Source of the DNA: Vicingaceae bacterium
GTDB lineage: Bacteria; Bacteroidota; Bacteroidia; Flavobacteriales_E; Vicingaceae
Direction: 5' to 3'
NCBI GenBank assembly: GCA_028336925.1
Contig: JAOKVV010000001.1
Coordinates: 1-64,000 of the forward strand
Length of the DNA stretch: 64,000 nucleotides
Shown here: positions 39,175 to 49,853 of the stretch, piece after piece
Numbering within the stretch: the first letter of the stretch is position 1
How the letters are laid out: every line of letters starts with the position of its first letter
Notes under the pieces: model-generated
The model's input: only the letters and a program-made list of their open reading frames with translations
Database searches by the model: none
Told to the model about the DNA's origin: nothing
Made by a program: the position numbers and the translations under genes

Positions 39175-40608
39175 TTGAAGGATTACAAAGCACTTTCGGA
39201 CATTCAAGAAGATTTAAATAAAGGTATTATTACTTGTGAAAATTTAGTTAATAAACTCTTAGAGAAGATATCAAAAGAAACTTCTTTAAATGCCTTTTTA
39301 GAAACCTTTGATGAATCTGCAAAGTTGCAAGCACGTTTAATTGACGAAAAACTATTAAATAATTCTGCGGGTAAGCTTGCAGGAATGGTCATTGGTATTA
39401 AAGATAACATCGTGTATAGGGGGCATAAAGTGTCTGCCTCATCTAAGATGTTAGAAAACTTTGAATCATTATTTTCTGCTACCGTTGTTGAACGATTATT
39501 AGCGGAAGATGCTATTATTATTGGTCGATTAAATTGCGATGAATTTGCTATGGGTTCTTCTACGGAGAATTCTGCTTTTGGTGTTACCAAAAATGCAGCA
39601 AATCAAGCGTATGTTCCTGGTGGTTCTTCTGGAGGTTCTGCAGTTGCTGTTCAAGCCGGTTTATGTTTAGCTTCATTGGGGTCCGATACAGGAGGTTCTA
39701 TTCGTCAGCCTGCTTCTTATTGTGGTATCGTTGGTGTAAAACCTACATATGGAAGAGTATCAAGAAATGGATTGATTGCTTTCGCTTCTTCCTTTGATCA
39801 AATTGGTCCTTTTACGCACACAGTTGAAGACGCAGCCCTATTAACTGAAATCATTTCTGGCCATGACCGCATGGATAGCACTACTTCAAATGTTGAAGTC
39901 CCTAGCTTTTCACAGTCAATTTTCAAATCAGATTCTTCAAAAAAATATAAAATAGCATATATTAAAGACTGTTTAGATCACAATGGTTTAAATGAGGAAG
40001 TAAGATTGGCTGTTACTGCAAAAATAGAAGAGTTAAAATCTGATGGTCATATAGTTGAACCAATTTCTTTTCCATTTTTAGATTATATGGTTCCGGCTTA
40101 TTATGTACTAACAACTGCAGAAGCATCTTCTAATTTGGCAAGGTATGATGGTGTTCATTTTGGTTATCGAAGTCCTAATGCAAAAAATTTAGAAGAAACG
40201 TATGTGTTTTCTAGATCAGAAGGGTTTGGAGCAGAAGTAAAAAGAAGAATAATGTTAGGTACTTATGTGCTAAGTGCAGGTTATTATGATGCTTATTACG
40301 CAAAAGCACAAAAAGTAAGAAGAGTTTTAAGAGATAAGACGAATGAAATCTTTAGTGATTTTGATTTTATACTTTCACCCACTACTACAAATTCTGCTTT
40401 TAAGATTGGTCAAAAAAGTAATGATCCGATAGAGATGTATCTGGAAGATATTTTTACTGTTCAAGCTAACCTGGTAGGAGCACCTGCTATTTCTATCCCT
40501 TTAGGTAAAACAGCTAACAATATGCCTTTTGGACTGCAATTAATGGCAAAGGCTTTTGATGAAAAAAACCTCTTCAATTTTAGTGCTACACTAATGAACA
40601 AGCAATAG
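39175..40608 (+). CDS. gatA: Asp-tRNA(Asn)/Glu-tRNA(Gln) amidotransferase subunit A (TTG start)
   Basis: Amidase signature 'GIKDNIVYRGHKVSASSKML...GRLNCDEFAMGSSTENSAFGVTKNA...PGGSSGGSAVAVQAGLCLASLGSDTGGSIRQPASYCGIVGVKPTYG'. Confidence 0.95.
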   Translation: MKDYKALSDIQEDLNKGIITCENLVNKLLEKISKETSLNAFLETFDESAKLQARLIDEKLLNNSAGKLAGMVIGIKDNIVYRGHKVSASSKMLENFESLFSATVVERLLAEDAIIIGRLNCDEFAMGSSTENSAFGVTKNAANQAYVPGGSSGGSAVAVQAGLCLASLGSDTGGSIRQPASYCGIVGVKPTYGRVSRNGLIAFASSFDQIGPFTHTVEDAALLTEIISGHDRMDSTTSNVEVPSFSQSIFKSDSSKKYKIAYIKDCLDHNGLNEEVRLAVTAKIEELKSDGHIVEPISFPFLDYMVPAYYVLTTAEASSNLARYDGVHFGYRSPNAKNLEETYVFSRSEGFGAEVKRRIMLGTYVLSAGYYDAYYAKAQKVRRVLRDKTNEIFSDFDFILSPTTTNSAFKIGQKSNDPIEMYLEDIFTVQANLVGAPAISIPLGKTANNMPFGLQLMAKAFDEKNLFNFSATLMNKQ

Positions 40609-40710
40609 TGAATAATTGATCGAAGTTTGTTTACCCAATTGAGCTTCTTTATTCACTTTTGTATACCAAATTTAGAACAGTTTCGTTTTATTTAAAAAAT
40701 ACCCACAATT

Positions 40711-42207
40711 ATGCTCAAAGGAGTTTTAACTGCCATCTTAACTGTTTGTTTATTATCCTCAACTAATGCTTTGCATAATGATTCTATTGTGCAATCAACT
40801 GATACTACTTTTATATTATCTGCTGATGATGAAGTGTTGAATATGATCGATAGTATCGTAGCAGCTAAATTTATTGCTCAATTTTCATTAGATTCTTCTC
40901 TTTACCCTAACAATACTGATTCTATTAATTCGTTCGTTTTAGTAGATAATATTCCGGATTCTGTAGTAATGCATCGATTAGAATTATTGAATAGGAACAC
41001 ACCTTTTGATTTAACGTATAATGATTATGTTAAATCCTTTATTAAATTATACTCAGAAAGAAGAAGAGTATTAACTAGTAATATGTTAGGTTTAGCTCCT
41101 TTCTATTTTCCAATGTTTGAAGAAGTGTTGGATAAATATAATATGCCTTTAGAACTAAAATACTTGGCAATTGTTGAATCGGCCTTAAATCCTCAAGCCA
41201 AAAGCAGAGTCGGAGCAATGGGTTTATGGCAGTTTATGTATCGTACTGGTAAAATGTATGATTTAAACATTACTTCGTACTATGATGAACGAATGGATCC
41301 ATATAAAGCAACTGTTGCAGCGTGTGAATTTATGACTGACATGTACAAAATGTATGGTGATTGGAATTTAGTGCTAGCAGCATATAATTCAGGTGCAGGG
41401 AATGTAAATAAAGCGATAAGAAGATCAGGTGGCAAAAAGGATTATTGGGAAATAATCAATCATTTACCACGAGAGACGAGAGGTTATGTTCCTGCTTTCA
41501 TTGCTGTTAACTATATTATGAATTATTCCGTTGAGCATAATATCTACCCAACAAATCCACAATACACTTGTATTAATTATGACACCGTTCATGTTACTAA
41601 GGGTATTCAATTTTCAGAATTATCAGCTTATTTAAAAATGTCAGAAAAGGACATCGCTTATTTTAATCCAATGTATAAATCAGCGTTAATTCCAAAATCA
41701 GACAAACCTTTACCACTTTGTTTGCCCTCTGATAAGGTAGGTTTATATTTAACAAATGAATCTAATATCTTCGCCGACCTGGAGCGAAAAAATGCGGCGG
41801 ATAGCTTAAAATTAGAAAAAGAAGTTGCTGAAATTAGAAATGAATCTTTGGTCATTCATAGAGTTAGAAGTGGAGAATATTTAGGGTACATTGCAAAAAA
41901 ATATAACGTTAGTGTTAGTAACTTGATGTATTGGAACAACTTGAGAAGTACCCGTTTAAACCCAGGAGATCGTTTAACTATTTATGCTAATGGATCTGCA
42001 CCAAAACAAGTAACTTCTGAAGGTGCTAGCACAAAGTTAGCTTCCTCTGATTTTAAATATCATATAATTCAGCCTGGCGACACCCTTTGGGATATTGCAA
42101 AAAAATATAATGGTATATCTGTGAATGATTTGAAATCGATTAATAATAATTTGAATTTTAAATACCTTAAACCTGGGATGAAAATCAAAGTTCCTGTTGT
42201 AGGTTAA
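40711..42207 (+). CDS. Lytic transglycosylase with two C-terminal LysM domains (MltD-like)
   Basis: 'LKYLAIVESALNPQAKSRVGAMGLWQFMYRTGKMYDL', LysM 'HIIQPGDTLWDIAKKYNGISVNDLKSIN'. Confidence 0.92.
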   Translation: MLKGVLTAILTVCLLSSTNALHNDSIVQSTDTTFILSADDEVLNMIDSIVAAKFIAQFSLDSSLYPNNTDSINSFVLVDNIPDSVVMHRLELLNRNTPFDLTYNDYVKSFIKLYSERRRVLTSNMLGLAPFYFPMFEEVLDKYNMPLELKYLAIVESALNPQAKSRVGAMGLWQFMYRTGKMYDLNITSYYDERMDPYKATVAACEFMTDMYKMYGDWNLVLAAYNSGAGNVNKAIRRSGGKKDYWEIINHLPRETRGYVPAFIAVNYIMNYSVEHNIYPTNPQYTCINYDTVHVTKGIQFSELSAYLKMSEKDIAYFNPMYKSALIPKSDKPLPLCLPSDKVGLYLTNESNIFADLERKNAADSLKLEKEVAEIRNESLVIHRVRSGEYLGYIAKKYNVSVSNLMYWNNLRSTRLNPGDRLTIYANGSAPKQVTSEGASTKLASSDFKYHIIQPGDTLWDIAKKYNGISVNDLKSINNNLNFKYLKPGMKIKVPVVG

Positions 42208-42219
42208 TAACTGTTTGCA

Positions 42220-43215
42220 ATGCTTAGACGACTATTTTTAGCTTCTATTTCTTTATCTCTATTTATAATTGGGTGTTCTGATGAATCTTCAAAAAGATCT
42301 CTACCAAGTTCAACTGGTAAGTCAGGAGAGCTTATAATTGTCGTTGATACTGCCTACATGCATAACAAAACGGGAAAAGCATTAGAACAGGTTTTTATGG
42401 AAGAATTGTATGGCGTTCCAAGAAGCGAGCCTCTTTTTAATGTGGTAACAGTTCCACCCAAAGGGTTTACTTCAATGCTTAAGATTGTAAGAAATGTATT
42501 ACAATTGGATATTAATTCGGCAAATAAAACTGAAATTATTGTTCAGAATGATGTCTTTGCAAATGATCAGTTAATAATAACGGTTTCAGCTAAAAATGAT
42601 CAATCTGCAGCAAATATAATTTCAAAGAACAAAGATAAACTCCAACAGCTTTTTGATCAGGAGGAATTAAAACGAACTAAAAGCAGGTTGATTTTGAATA
42701 CAAATAAGGATAAGCGGGATTCATTGTTAATGAAGCACGGTTATACTGTTGCTTTTCCAAAAGAGTATTTTCTTTCAATGGATTCAACTGATTTCTTCTT
42801 TCTTAGGAAAAATAAAGCAGTTGGAGATCATCAAATTTTACAAGGATTGATGATTTATTCATATCCGTACACGGATGATTCTAGTTTTGTTTCTGAAAGA
42901 ATTGTAAATAAAATGGAGGGTTTTATTTCTAACATTAAGGCTCAACCTAAAGGATTCATGCAGGTAGAGCGTCAGTATCCTATTTTAAGTGAAGAGGTAA
43001 ATTATAATGATGCTTATTCCGTTCAATTATCAGGTTTATGGAGAATGGAAGGTATATTTATGGGAGGGTCTTTTTTTAACTACACTGTGGTAAGTGCAGG
43101 TCAAACAAAGTTGATTGGCGCATATGGGTTTGTTTATGCACCAAAATTTAACCACAGAGAGTATTTAAGAGAGCTTAAAGCCCTTTCTTATACATTATCT
43201 CAATCTAAGAGGTAA
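42220..43215 (+). CDS. DUF4837 family lipoprotein
   Basis: 'LPSSTGKSGELIIVVD...LEQVFMEELYGVPRSEPLFNVVTVPPKGFTSMLKIVRNVLQLDI'. Confidence 0.85.
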   Translation: MLRRLFLASISLSLFIIGCSDESSKRSLPSSTGKSGELIIVVDTAYMHNKTGKALEQVFMEELYGVPRSEPLFNVVTVPPKGFTSMLKIVRNVLQLDINSANKTEIIVQNDVFANDQLIITVSAKNDQSAANIISKNKDKLQQLFDQEELKRTKSRLILNTNKDKRDSLLMKHGYTVAFPKEYFLSMDSTDFFFLRKNKAVGDHQILQGLMIYSYPYTDDSSFVSERIVNKMEGFISNIKAQPKGFMQVERQYPILSEEVNYNDAYSVQLSGLWRMEGIFMGGSFFNYTVVSAGQTKLIGAYGFVYAPKFNHREYLRELKALSYTLSQSKR

Positions 43216-43231
43216 GGTTTCTTAGATTTAA

Positions 43232-43948
43232 TTATTCAGAGAAAACAGTTTCTAGAATTTCTTGTGACTTTAGATCACTAAAACCATCTTGATGTATTTT
43301 AAAGTAAAATAAAATTGATTTTAATAATTCTCGTCGATTCTTACTAGAGATAACTACTTTCGATAGGTCTGTTATATCCGTAATTGATAGTTTATAGAAA
43401 GCTTCTGATAGTGTGCCTTCTAGTATTTCTATGGATGATAATTTTGTCGGTTGATAGTTTCCTTCAACCAAATTAAATTTTACTCCTTCTTTCCAACTTC
43501 CTTGTGGGTAAAAACCCAAGTACCTGCTCATCTTTATCATAAAATAGAGATGAAAGTTGGGTTCAAAAGAATTAACTTCATCAAAATAGAGTAAATGACT
43601 TTCGATGAATTCATACAAATCAACGTTTGCCGTTTCTTCTTTTATACATTGATATAATAATTCATTTAGAAATTGAATAACCGATCCTTTAATCCAATTA
43701 GAATGAATAGTTCTATATGGAATGTCTATTTGTGCGCTTTTTATTCGCGCTAATTTATTATTTCCATGTTGTGTTGATTCAAGGTGAATGATATTTAATC
43801 CTTGAAAAGTAGCTACCCTATTTCCTTTTTTTGAGACTCCAACAATGTATGACTTTAGTCCTTCTTCTTTTGTAAATAATTTTACTATCAGAGAATTGTC
43901 CGTGTATTTAGTAGTTTTTAAAACAATTGCTTGAGTTTTTTTATTCAT
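43232..43948 (-). CDS. recO: DNA repair protein RecO
   Basis: 'KKTQAIVLKTTKYTDNSLIVKLFTKEEGLKSYIVGVSKK'. Confidence 0.92.
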   Translation of the reverse strand: MNKKTQAIVLKTTKYTDNSLIVKLFTKEEGLKSYIVGVSKKGNRVATFQGLNIIHLESTQHGNNKLARIKSAQIDIPYRTIHSNWIKGSVIQFLNELLYQCIKEETANVDLYEFIESHLLYFDEVNSFEPNFHLYFMIKMSRYLGFYPQGSWKEGVKFNLVEGNYQPTKLSSIEILEGTLSEAFYKLSITDITDLSKVVISSKNRRELLKSILFYFKIHQDGFSDLKSQEILETVFSE

Positions 43949-43949
43949 T

Positions 43950-46274
43950 TTAATTGATAAACAACAATTTACTTATATCTGTTTTCAAATTTCCTTGTCC
44001 GTCTCCTGATGCACTAAGTATCAAATATATCCCTGTGGCTACACGCTCACCGTTTATATTCTTTCCATCCCATATAGCTTGGCCTCCTAATGATTGTATT
44101 TCTCTTACCAATTTTCCATTTACGTCAGTTATTTTAACTATAGAATTGTTAACTAGTCCTCTAATAGCTATGGGTCCATCATAATCAGGTCGAATTGGAT
44201 TTGGATAGATCTCAACTGTGGTAAAATTTTCGAACCCTTCAGTTGCGTCTCCTTTGTATGAAACTATTCCGACCTCTGTCGCCATAAAAACTTCACCTGA
44301 TTTATCATCTATAGCAAGGCCAAATACATTATTGGAAATGAGCGGACTATTTTGCCTAGTAAAATGCAACAACTCTTCCGTTCCGTCTTCAGAAACTAAA
44401 AATACGCCCTCTCCTTCAGTTGAAATCCACTTTCTGTTTGCTCCGTCTATTTTAATATCTGAAATTTTTATAGCTTCTAATAGAATTTCAACATCGGCTC
44501 CTTGTTGAATTAAAATTCTTTGGGCATCTCTTTCATTTTCGAATATGCCATCTGGGTTGTAGAACACTGCTAAGCCGTCGTCCGTTCCAATCCATAGTTC
44601 ACCATCTTGATCAATAGCCCCAACCATACCTCTTGCTCCAGGTAGACTTCCATTCCCTGGTGCACTAGTTAACAGTAGCTCCCTATCATCTCTCCTGTCA
44701 TCAATTGTTCCACCATCATCAAAGACAAGTATTTCTAGATTGGAACCAGATCGAGGTATTAAAACGTATTTTAATCCACCTCTTGTAATTAGAATATCAC
44801 CTATTGACTTACCTGTGCTTATGTTTGTTGGGAAATTATAACTGTACCAATCTCCTCTTCTTGTGTAAACTGATATGGTAGTGTCAGTATAGGTGTTAGA
44901 TATCCATAAGTTTCCATTTTCATCATAATTAGTTCCGCCAATACCAAACCATTTATATGCTTGCCTTGAAGGGACTTTAGAATTACTACTGTCAAATCGA
45001 TTTATCAGACGGTCATTTTGGAATTCAAGCAATCCTGTACCCCAGGTGCCAATAAAAACATGGTTTTTATCATTTGGATCGATAGTGATGTTAAGTAAAT
45101 CGAAGAATCCATTTAATGGGGGATAGTTTTTACGGTTAAGAGTTTTCCAGTTGCCTTCATCATAAATATTTATCTCTGGTTGTAGGTATAAATTATTGTA
45201 CGGATTATCATAACCTCCTGGAACTGTGTATATTTTTCCGTCTTTAGCTTCAATTTTAAATACTTGTTCTGATATTGGTCCATTTGCAAAGTATGATCTT
45301 ATTCCCTCAGGTGATATTTTAACTAATCCTGACAAATCATCTGCAATCCATTCGGTATTGGTATTATCATCAAAATCGATGTAGTTAGGCTTGAATGATA
45401 TACCTGTTAAATAATTAATTATGGTATCTGCGATTGTTAGTTGATTATTATACCTGAATATTTTAGAAGTGGTTATTACATTTAATTGATTGTTGGAATT
45501 TATGATGTTATCAACTTGATTGGCTTGTGAGTTAGGTAATCTTCGCCATTTACCATCTTCTTTGTAGTAGATACTGTCCGAAGTTCCCGGAAATGCTGTG
45601 CTAACTGCTATTATTTTATTATTAAAGCTTTCAACAAATTTATATGGAAATCTAGATAAGTTCGTCTCTCTTGTCCATACTTGATAATCCGTTAAATTTT
45701 TATTGGTTGCGGCGAATTTTATTCCTGTAGATGTCGCTGCATATATCGTATCATTCTGTATTGTTACGTCAAATACTGATTCGAATGCTCCGTCTGAACC
45801 AATTATGTAACTATCAGAAAATTCTCTTCTGGCTGTATTCAATTTAATTATGCCAAAACCACAAGCAATGTAGACAAACTCATTGTCTACAAAGGCATTA
45901 TGAATTGTTTTGTCGGGTATAGTTAAATTGTCTTTAAGAAACGGAATATTGTATATTCTTTCATTGTTATACAGGTCAATATTTCCGTTGTTGTATACTA
46001 TAACTAAACTGTTTGTATTGTCTATAAATTTTAATTCTGCTATTCCAACATCCGATAATCCATTTACCTTGCTCTTCCTAGATATGGAATTATCTTTAAG
46101 ATCAATATAAAATAATGCTGCTCCTGTTGCACAAAATATAGTATTGTTTCCAACTGCAACCTTTTTGCCGGAAGTGTATGGCAGATGATCTGTCCATGTC
46201 CCTATTGCACTGTTTTGACTATGTGCAATGAATGCAGAAACAACACATAATATGAAAGTTATTATTTTTTTCAT
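43950..46274 (-). CDS. porZ: T9SS protein PorZ-like (beta-propeller, T9SS-type C-terminal domain)
   Basis: 'IGTWTDHLPYTSGKKVAVGNNTIFCATGAALFYIDLKDNSISRKSKVNGLSDVGIAELKFID'; C-term 'VEIYPNPIRPDYDGPIAIRGLVNNSIVKITDVNGKLVREI'. Confidence 0.87.
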   Translation of the reverse strand: MKKIITFILCVVSAFIAHSQNSAIGTWTDHLPYTSGKKVAVGNNTIFCATGAALFYIDLKDNSISRKSKVNGLSDVGIAELKFIDNTNSLVIVYNNGNIDLYNNERIYNIPFLKDNLTIPDKTIHNAFVDNEFVYIACGFGIIKLNTARREFSDSYIIGSDGAFESVFDVTIQNDTIYAATSTGIKFAATNKNLTDYQVWTRETNLSRFPYKFVESFNNKIIAVSTAFPGTSDSIYYKEDGKWRRLPNSQANQVDNIINSNNQLNVITTSKIFRYNNQLTIADTIINYLTGISFKPNYIDFDDNTNTEWIADDLSGLVKISPEGIRSYFANGPISEQVFKIEAKDGKIYTVPGGYDNPYNNLYLQPEINIYDEGNWKTLNRKNYPPLNGFFDLLNITIDPNDKNHVFIGTWGTGLLEFQNDRLINRFDSSNSKVPSRQAYKWFGIGGTNYDENGNLWISNTYTDTTISVYTRRGDWYSYNFPTNISTGKSIGDILITRGGLKYVLIPRSGSNLEILVFDDGGTIDDRRDDRELLLTSAPGNGSLPGARGMVGAIDQDGELWIGTDDGLAVFYNPDGIFENERDAQRILIQQGADVEILLEAIKISDIKIDGANRKWISTEGEGVFLVSEDGTEELLHFTRQNSPLISNNVFGLAIDDKSGEVFMATEVGIVSYKGDATEGFENFTTVEIYPNPIRPDYDGPIAIRGLVNNSIVKITDVNGKLVREIQSLGGQAIWDGKNINGERVATGIYLILSASGDGQGNLKTDISKLLFIN

Positions 46275-46333
46275 GATCGTTTTCTTTGTGAACTTAAACT
46301 ATTCTTTGCTCTTTTTATTGCTCAAATTTACAT

Positions 46334-46341
46334 TATATTTG
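46334..46341 (+). promoter_or_regulatory. Bacteroidota -7 element (TATATTTG) upstream of tRNA-Arg
   Basis: TAnnTTTG match 11 nt before the tRNA 5' end. Confidence 0.55.
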
Positions 46342-46351
46342 CACCCGTTTT

Positions 46352-46428
46352 GGCCCCGTAGTTCAACTGAATAGAATATCAGATTTCGGCTCTGACGGTT
46401 ACAGGTTTGAATCCTGTCGGGGTCACCA
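46352..46428 (+). tRNA. tRNA-Arg (anticodon TCG), CCA encoded
   Basis: Acceptor GGCCCCG/CGGGGTC, anticodon stem TCAGA-TTTCGGC-TCTGA, T-arm ACAGG-TTTGAAT-CCTGT, ACCA end. Confidence 0.95.
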
Positions 46429-46431
46429 GGC

Positions 46432-46468
46432 AAAAGTCCTCTTTGATTATATCGAAGAGGACTTTTTT
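46432..46468 (+). terminator. Rho-independent terminator after tRNA-Arg
   Basis: AAAAGTCCTCTT ... AAGAGGACTTTT TTT. Confidence 0.9.
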
Positions 46469-46600
46469 TCGAAATTATTGTTATGTCTGATCTATTTCGC
46501 TATATACCAATATGTTAATTTTGGCTTTGTTTAATCAGACTTCTCTGTCTACTCTTAGTAGTTTATTCAAATACCAAATTATTGTCTTAAACGAGCTTAT

Positions 46601-47485
46601 TTAAGCTTGTTTTTTGATTTTATAGATAAGACTTGAATAATTCATGCTTTTTGTACCTTTAGAGTTAGATTTTAATCCGGTCAGCAATGCATTTATGTAA
46701 TTGATTTTACCACTTATATATTTTTCACTAAGCATACTTACATAGAACGAATCAAACTTCATTGGTGAAATTGATTCTACTTTCATGCCTTCATTTTCCA
46801 TCAATCGTTTAATATCAGATTTCCCGAAATGGTATAAATGACGAGGTACATCATAAGCAGCCCAATGCTCTTTGTATTTCATTGCATCATATGACTCGTA
46901 GTTTGGAACTGCTATAAAAATTGATCCGTCATCCTTTAGAATTCTTTTCAACTCTTTTACTCTATCCTTTAAGTTATATACATGTTCTAATACATGCCAC
47001 ATGGTGATAACATCTGCTGATTTATCTTTTATTGATGAAAGTCTTTCTTCAGAATTCACCGTTAGATTATAGTTTTCTTTACCTAGTTTACGGGCACTTT
47101 CATCAGGCTCTATTCCTTCTCCCTTCCATCCGTGTAGCACGCAAAAGTTTAAAAATTCTCCTGTTCCACATCCTATGTCTATTAGAATTCCTTTCGATTT
47201 CCCTTCGCTAATTAAGCTCTCTTTTTGTTTTAGAGTAATGTTTCGAACAGTTTGATAGGCTTTATTTACCAAACCTTTGTTTGTGTTGCTGTGTGATATG
47301 TAATCTTCAGACTTATAGTAATCACCAATTTTATTCTCTTCAGGAATAGGATTTGTAAATTTGAAACCACAATTATTGCAAGAAACGATGTTAAAACTTT
47401 CCTTACTTACTGTGTTGTCTTTACAAATTAAAAATGGCGAGTTAGACTCGCCATCACATATTGGGCATTGTTTTCTACTATTCAT
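46601..47485 (-). CDS. Class I SAM-dependent methyltransferase with N-terminal zinc-binding motif
   Basis: 'CPICDGESNSPFLICKDN...CNNCGFKFTNP', 'ILIDIGCGTGEFLNF', 'ADVITMWHVLEHVYNL'. Confidence 0.88.
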   Translation of the reverse strand: MNSRKQCPICDGESNSPFLICKDNTVSKESFNIVSCNNCGFKFTNPIPEENKIGDYYKSEDYISHSNTNKGLVNKAYQTVRNITLKQKESLISEGKSKGILIDIGCGTGEFLNFCVLHGWKGEGIEPDESARKLGKENYNLTVNSEERLSSIKDKSADVITMWHVLEHVYNLKDRVKELKRILKDDGSIFIAVPNYESYDAMKYKEHWAAYDVPRHLYHFGKSDIKRLMENEGMKVESISPMKFDSFYVSMLSEKYISGKINYINALLTGLKSNSKGTKSMNYSSLIYKIKKQA

Positions 47486-47494
47486 TTGTTGGTT

Positions 47495-47510
47495 TGTTTC
47501 ACGTGGAACA
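47495..47510. other. parS: parS-like centromere site 1
   Basis: TGTTTCACGTGGAACA, matches TGTTnCACGTGnAACA; in the spacer between mnmG stop and the methyltransferase start. Confidence 0.75.
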
Positions 47511-47515
47511 TAATT

Positions 47516-49381
47516 TTACCTTCCTAAATGGATCATTAATACGGAAATGTCTGATGGAGAAACCCCGCTTATTCTGCTTGCTTGACCTAATGTTGCAGGT
47601 CTAATTTTATGTAATTTTTCTCTAGCTTCAGATGAAATTGATTGGAATGAAAAGTAATCTATATTGTCACTTAAACGCACCTCTTCAAGACGTGTCATTT
47701 TTTCTGCCATGTCCTTTTCTCTATCAATATATCCTTGATATTTTATTCTTATTTCTGCTTGTTCTATAACCTCCAAAGTATTGTTTTCGATTGCTTGTTT
47801 TATAGAAGGTATTGCCGCCGACATGGTTTCAAGGTCTACTTGAGGGCGAGTAATAACGCTAGATGCTTTCACCTTTTGCTTGATGTTTGCTGTCTTGTTC
47901 TTTTCCAAATATGCATTAGTTTCTTCAGGAGTAATGCTGATATTATCAAGCGTTTTTAGTAGATTTTTTATTGATTTATTTTTGCCTTCTACTCGTTTAA
48001 TCTGCTCGTCGGAAGCCAAACCAATTTTATGCGCAAGTGGTGTTAATCGTGCATCGGCATTATCCTGTCTTAAGAGTATGCGGTATTCTGCACGAGATGT
48101 AAACATTCTATAGGGTTCTTTGGTGCCTTTTGTAATTAAGTCATCAATCAAAACACCAATATAAGCTTCATCTCTTTTTAAGATGAATGCTTCCTCTTCA
48201 CGTATTTTTAAGTGTGCATTTATCCCTGCCATCATTCCTTGGCAAGCTGCCTCTTCATATCCTGTTGTGCCGTTTATTTGTCCTGCAAAATATAGCCCTT
48301 CTACCAGTTTAGTTTCTAGCGTATGCTTTAATTGTGTTGGTGGGAAGTAATCGTATTCTATTGCATACCCTGGTCTAAAAATTTTTGCATTTTCAAATCC
48401 CCTTACTTGCTTTATAGCTTTTTCTTGCACCTCTAAAGGCAAAGATGTAGAGAAACCATTCACATATATTTCAACGGTGTTCCAACCTTCAGGCTCTATG
48501 AATAATTGATGCCTTTCTCGCTCTGCAAATCTTTCTATTTTGTCTTCTATAGATGGGCAATATCTAGGTCCTGTGCCTGCAATTGCTCCGCTAAACATAG
48601 GTGATCGATCAAAGCCTTCTTTTAATATTTCGTGTACCGTTTCATTGGTGTAGGTAATGAAACAACTTTTTTGGGTTTTTAGAGGACTTGTTGAATCTCT
48701 GTATGAAAATTTGGATGGATTCTCATCCCCTTTTTGTTCTTCCATTACAGAATAATCCAACGATCTTCCATCCACTCTTGGTGGTGTTCCGGTCTTCATT
48801 CTTCCTGCTTTGAAACCTAAATTAACTAGATTTTCTGTAATTCCTGTTGCTTTATTTTCTGCCGCTCTACCTCCGCCAAAGTTTTTTTCTCCTATATGAA
48901 TTAACCCATTTAAGAATGTTCCATTGGTAAGAATAACCGATTTTGCATTAAAGGTTATCCCTAGGTTGGTTTTTACACCTGTAATTTTTCCATTTTTAGT
49001 GACCAATTCGGTCACCATGTCTTGCCAGAATTCTACGTTTTTAGTTTGCTCTAGCATTAATCTCCATTCTTGTGCAAACAACCATCTGTCACTTTGTACT
49101 CTTGGAGACCACATGGCAGGTCCTTTTGATCGGTTAAGCATTCTAAATTGAATAGCTGTTTTATCTGATATAATTCCTGAATATCCGCCCATAGCATCTA
49201 TTTCACGAACTATCTGTCCCTTAGCTACACCTCCCATTGCTGGGTTGCACGACATTTGCGCAATCGTTCCCATATTCATGGTAATCAACAACACCCTAGA
49301 ACCCATATTAGCTGCAGCAGCTGTTGCCTCGCATCCTGCGTGTCCACCTCCTACTACTATAACATCATATTCTTTTTCCAT
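47516..49381 (-). CDS. mnmG: tRNA uridine-5-carboxymethylaminomethyl modification enzyme MnmG/GidA
   Basis: '[62 protein letters not shown]'. Confidence 0.98.
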   Translation of the reverse strand: MEKEYDVIVVGGGHAGCEATAAAANMGSRVLLITMNMGTIAQMSCNPAMGGVAKGQIVREIDAMGGYSGIISDKTAIQFRMLNRSKGPAMWSPRVQSDRWLFAQEWRLMLEQTKNVEFWQDMVTELVTKNGKITGVKTNLGITFNAKSVILTNGTFLNGLIHIGEKNFGGGRAAENKATGITENLVNLGFKAGRMKTGTPPRVDGRSLDYSVMEEQKGDENPSKFSYRDSTSPLKTQKSCFITYTNETVHEILKEGFDRSPMFSGAIAGTGPRYCPSIEDKIERFAERERHQLFIEPEGWNTVEIYVNGFSTSLPLEVQEKAIKQVRGFENAKIFRPGYAIEYDYFPPTQLKHTLETKLVEGLYFAGQINGTTGYEEAACQGMMAGINAHLKIREEEAFILKRDEAYIGVLIDDLITKGTKEPYRMFTSRAEYRILLRQDNADARLTPLAHKIGLASDEQIKRVEGKNKSIKNLLKTLDNISITPEETNAYLEKNKTANIKQKVKASSVITRPQVDLETMSAAIPSIKQAIENNTLEVIEQAEIRIKYQGYIDREKDMAEKMTRLEEVRLSDNIDYFSFQSISSEAREKLHKIRPATLGQASRISGVSPSDISVLMIHLGR

Positions 49382-49391
49382 TTCCTTTTAT

Positions 49392-49407
49392 TGTTTCACG
49401 TGGAACC
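49392..49407. other. parS: parS-like centromere site 2
   Basis: TGTTTCACGTGGAACC, one change from the palindromic consensus; in the spacer between ybeY stop and mnmG start. Confidence 0.7.
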
Positions 49408-49409
49408 AA

Positions 49410-49853
49410 TTATTTTTTCGGACGCAAAGTTAGATAAAAATCCTCTTTTTGTCTCATTATCAAAGCGTCTTCCTCCTTTTTATCAGGAAATCCACACAAA
49501 TGCAAAATGCCGTGTATACAAACACGTTCTAATTCATCTATAAAGCTTATAGATAATCCTTTAGCATTCTCAAGCACTCGTTCTATGCTAATAAAAATAT
49601 CACTGTTTAATAGATCTTCTTCACAATAATCAAAAGTGATAATATCCGTAAATGTATCATGGTTTAAGTAGTCTTGGTTGACTTTTAGGAGGTAGCTATC
49701 ATCACAAAAAATAATGTTGATCGCACCTATATTTCTTTCTTCATTATTAGCGGATTTAGTTAACCAACTTTTAAGGTAGGGAGATAATTCTATTTTATCG
49801 ATTTCTTCAAAGTGAAATTCAATATCTCCCTTATTTTCATTAGTCATTTGCAT
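49410..49853 (-). CDS. ybeY: Endoribonuclease YbeY (rRNA maturation)
   Basis: 'DIITFDYCEEDLLNSDIFIS...ERVCIHGILHLCGFPDKKEEDALIMRQKEDFYL' with HGxLHLxGxDH-like motif. Confidence 0.93.
   Translation of the reverse strand: MQMTNENKGDIEFHFEEIDKIELSPYLKSWLTKSANNEERNIGAINIIFCDDSYLLKVNQDYLNHDTFTDIITFDYCEEDLLNSDIFISIERVLENAKGLSISFIDELERVCIHGILHLCGFPDKKEEDALIMRQKEDFYLTLRPKK

Noticed and set aside
43954-46110. Plus-strand ORFs within porZ (43954..44184, 44218..44508, 45910..46110)
   Set aside because: Antisense shadows of porZ.
47735-49543. Plus-strand ORFs inside mnmG/ybeY (47735..47959, 47880..48113, 48924..49151, 49245..49433, 49256..49543)
   Set aside because: Antisense to highly conserved mnmG and ybeY; the last two also run across parS site 2.
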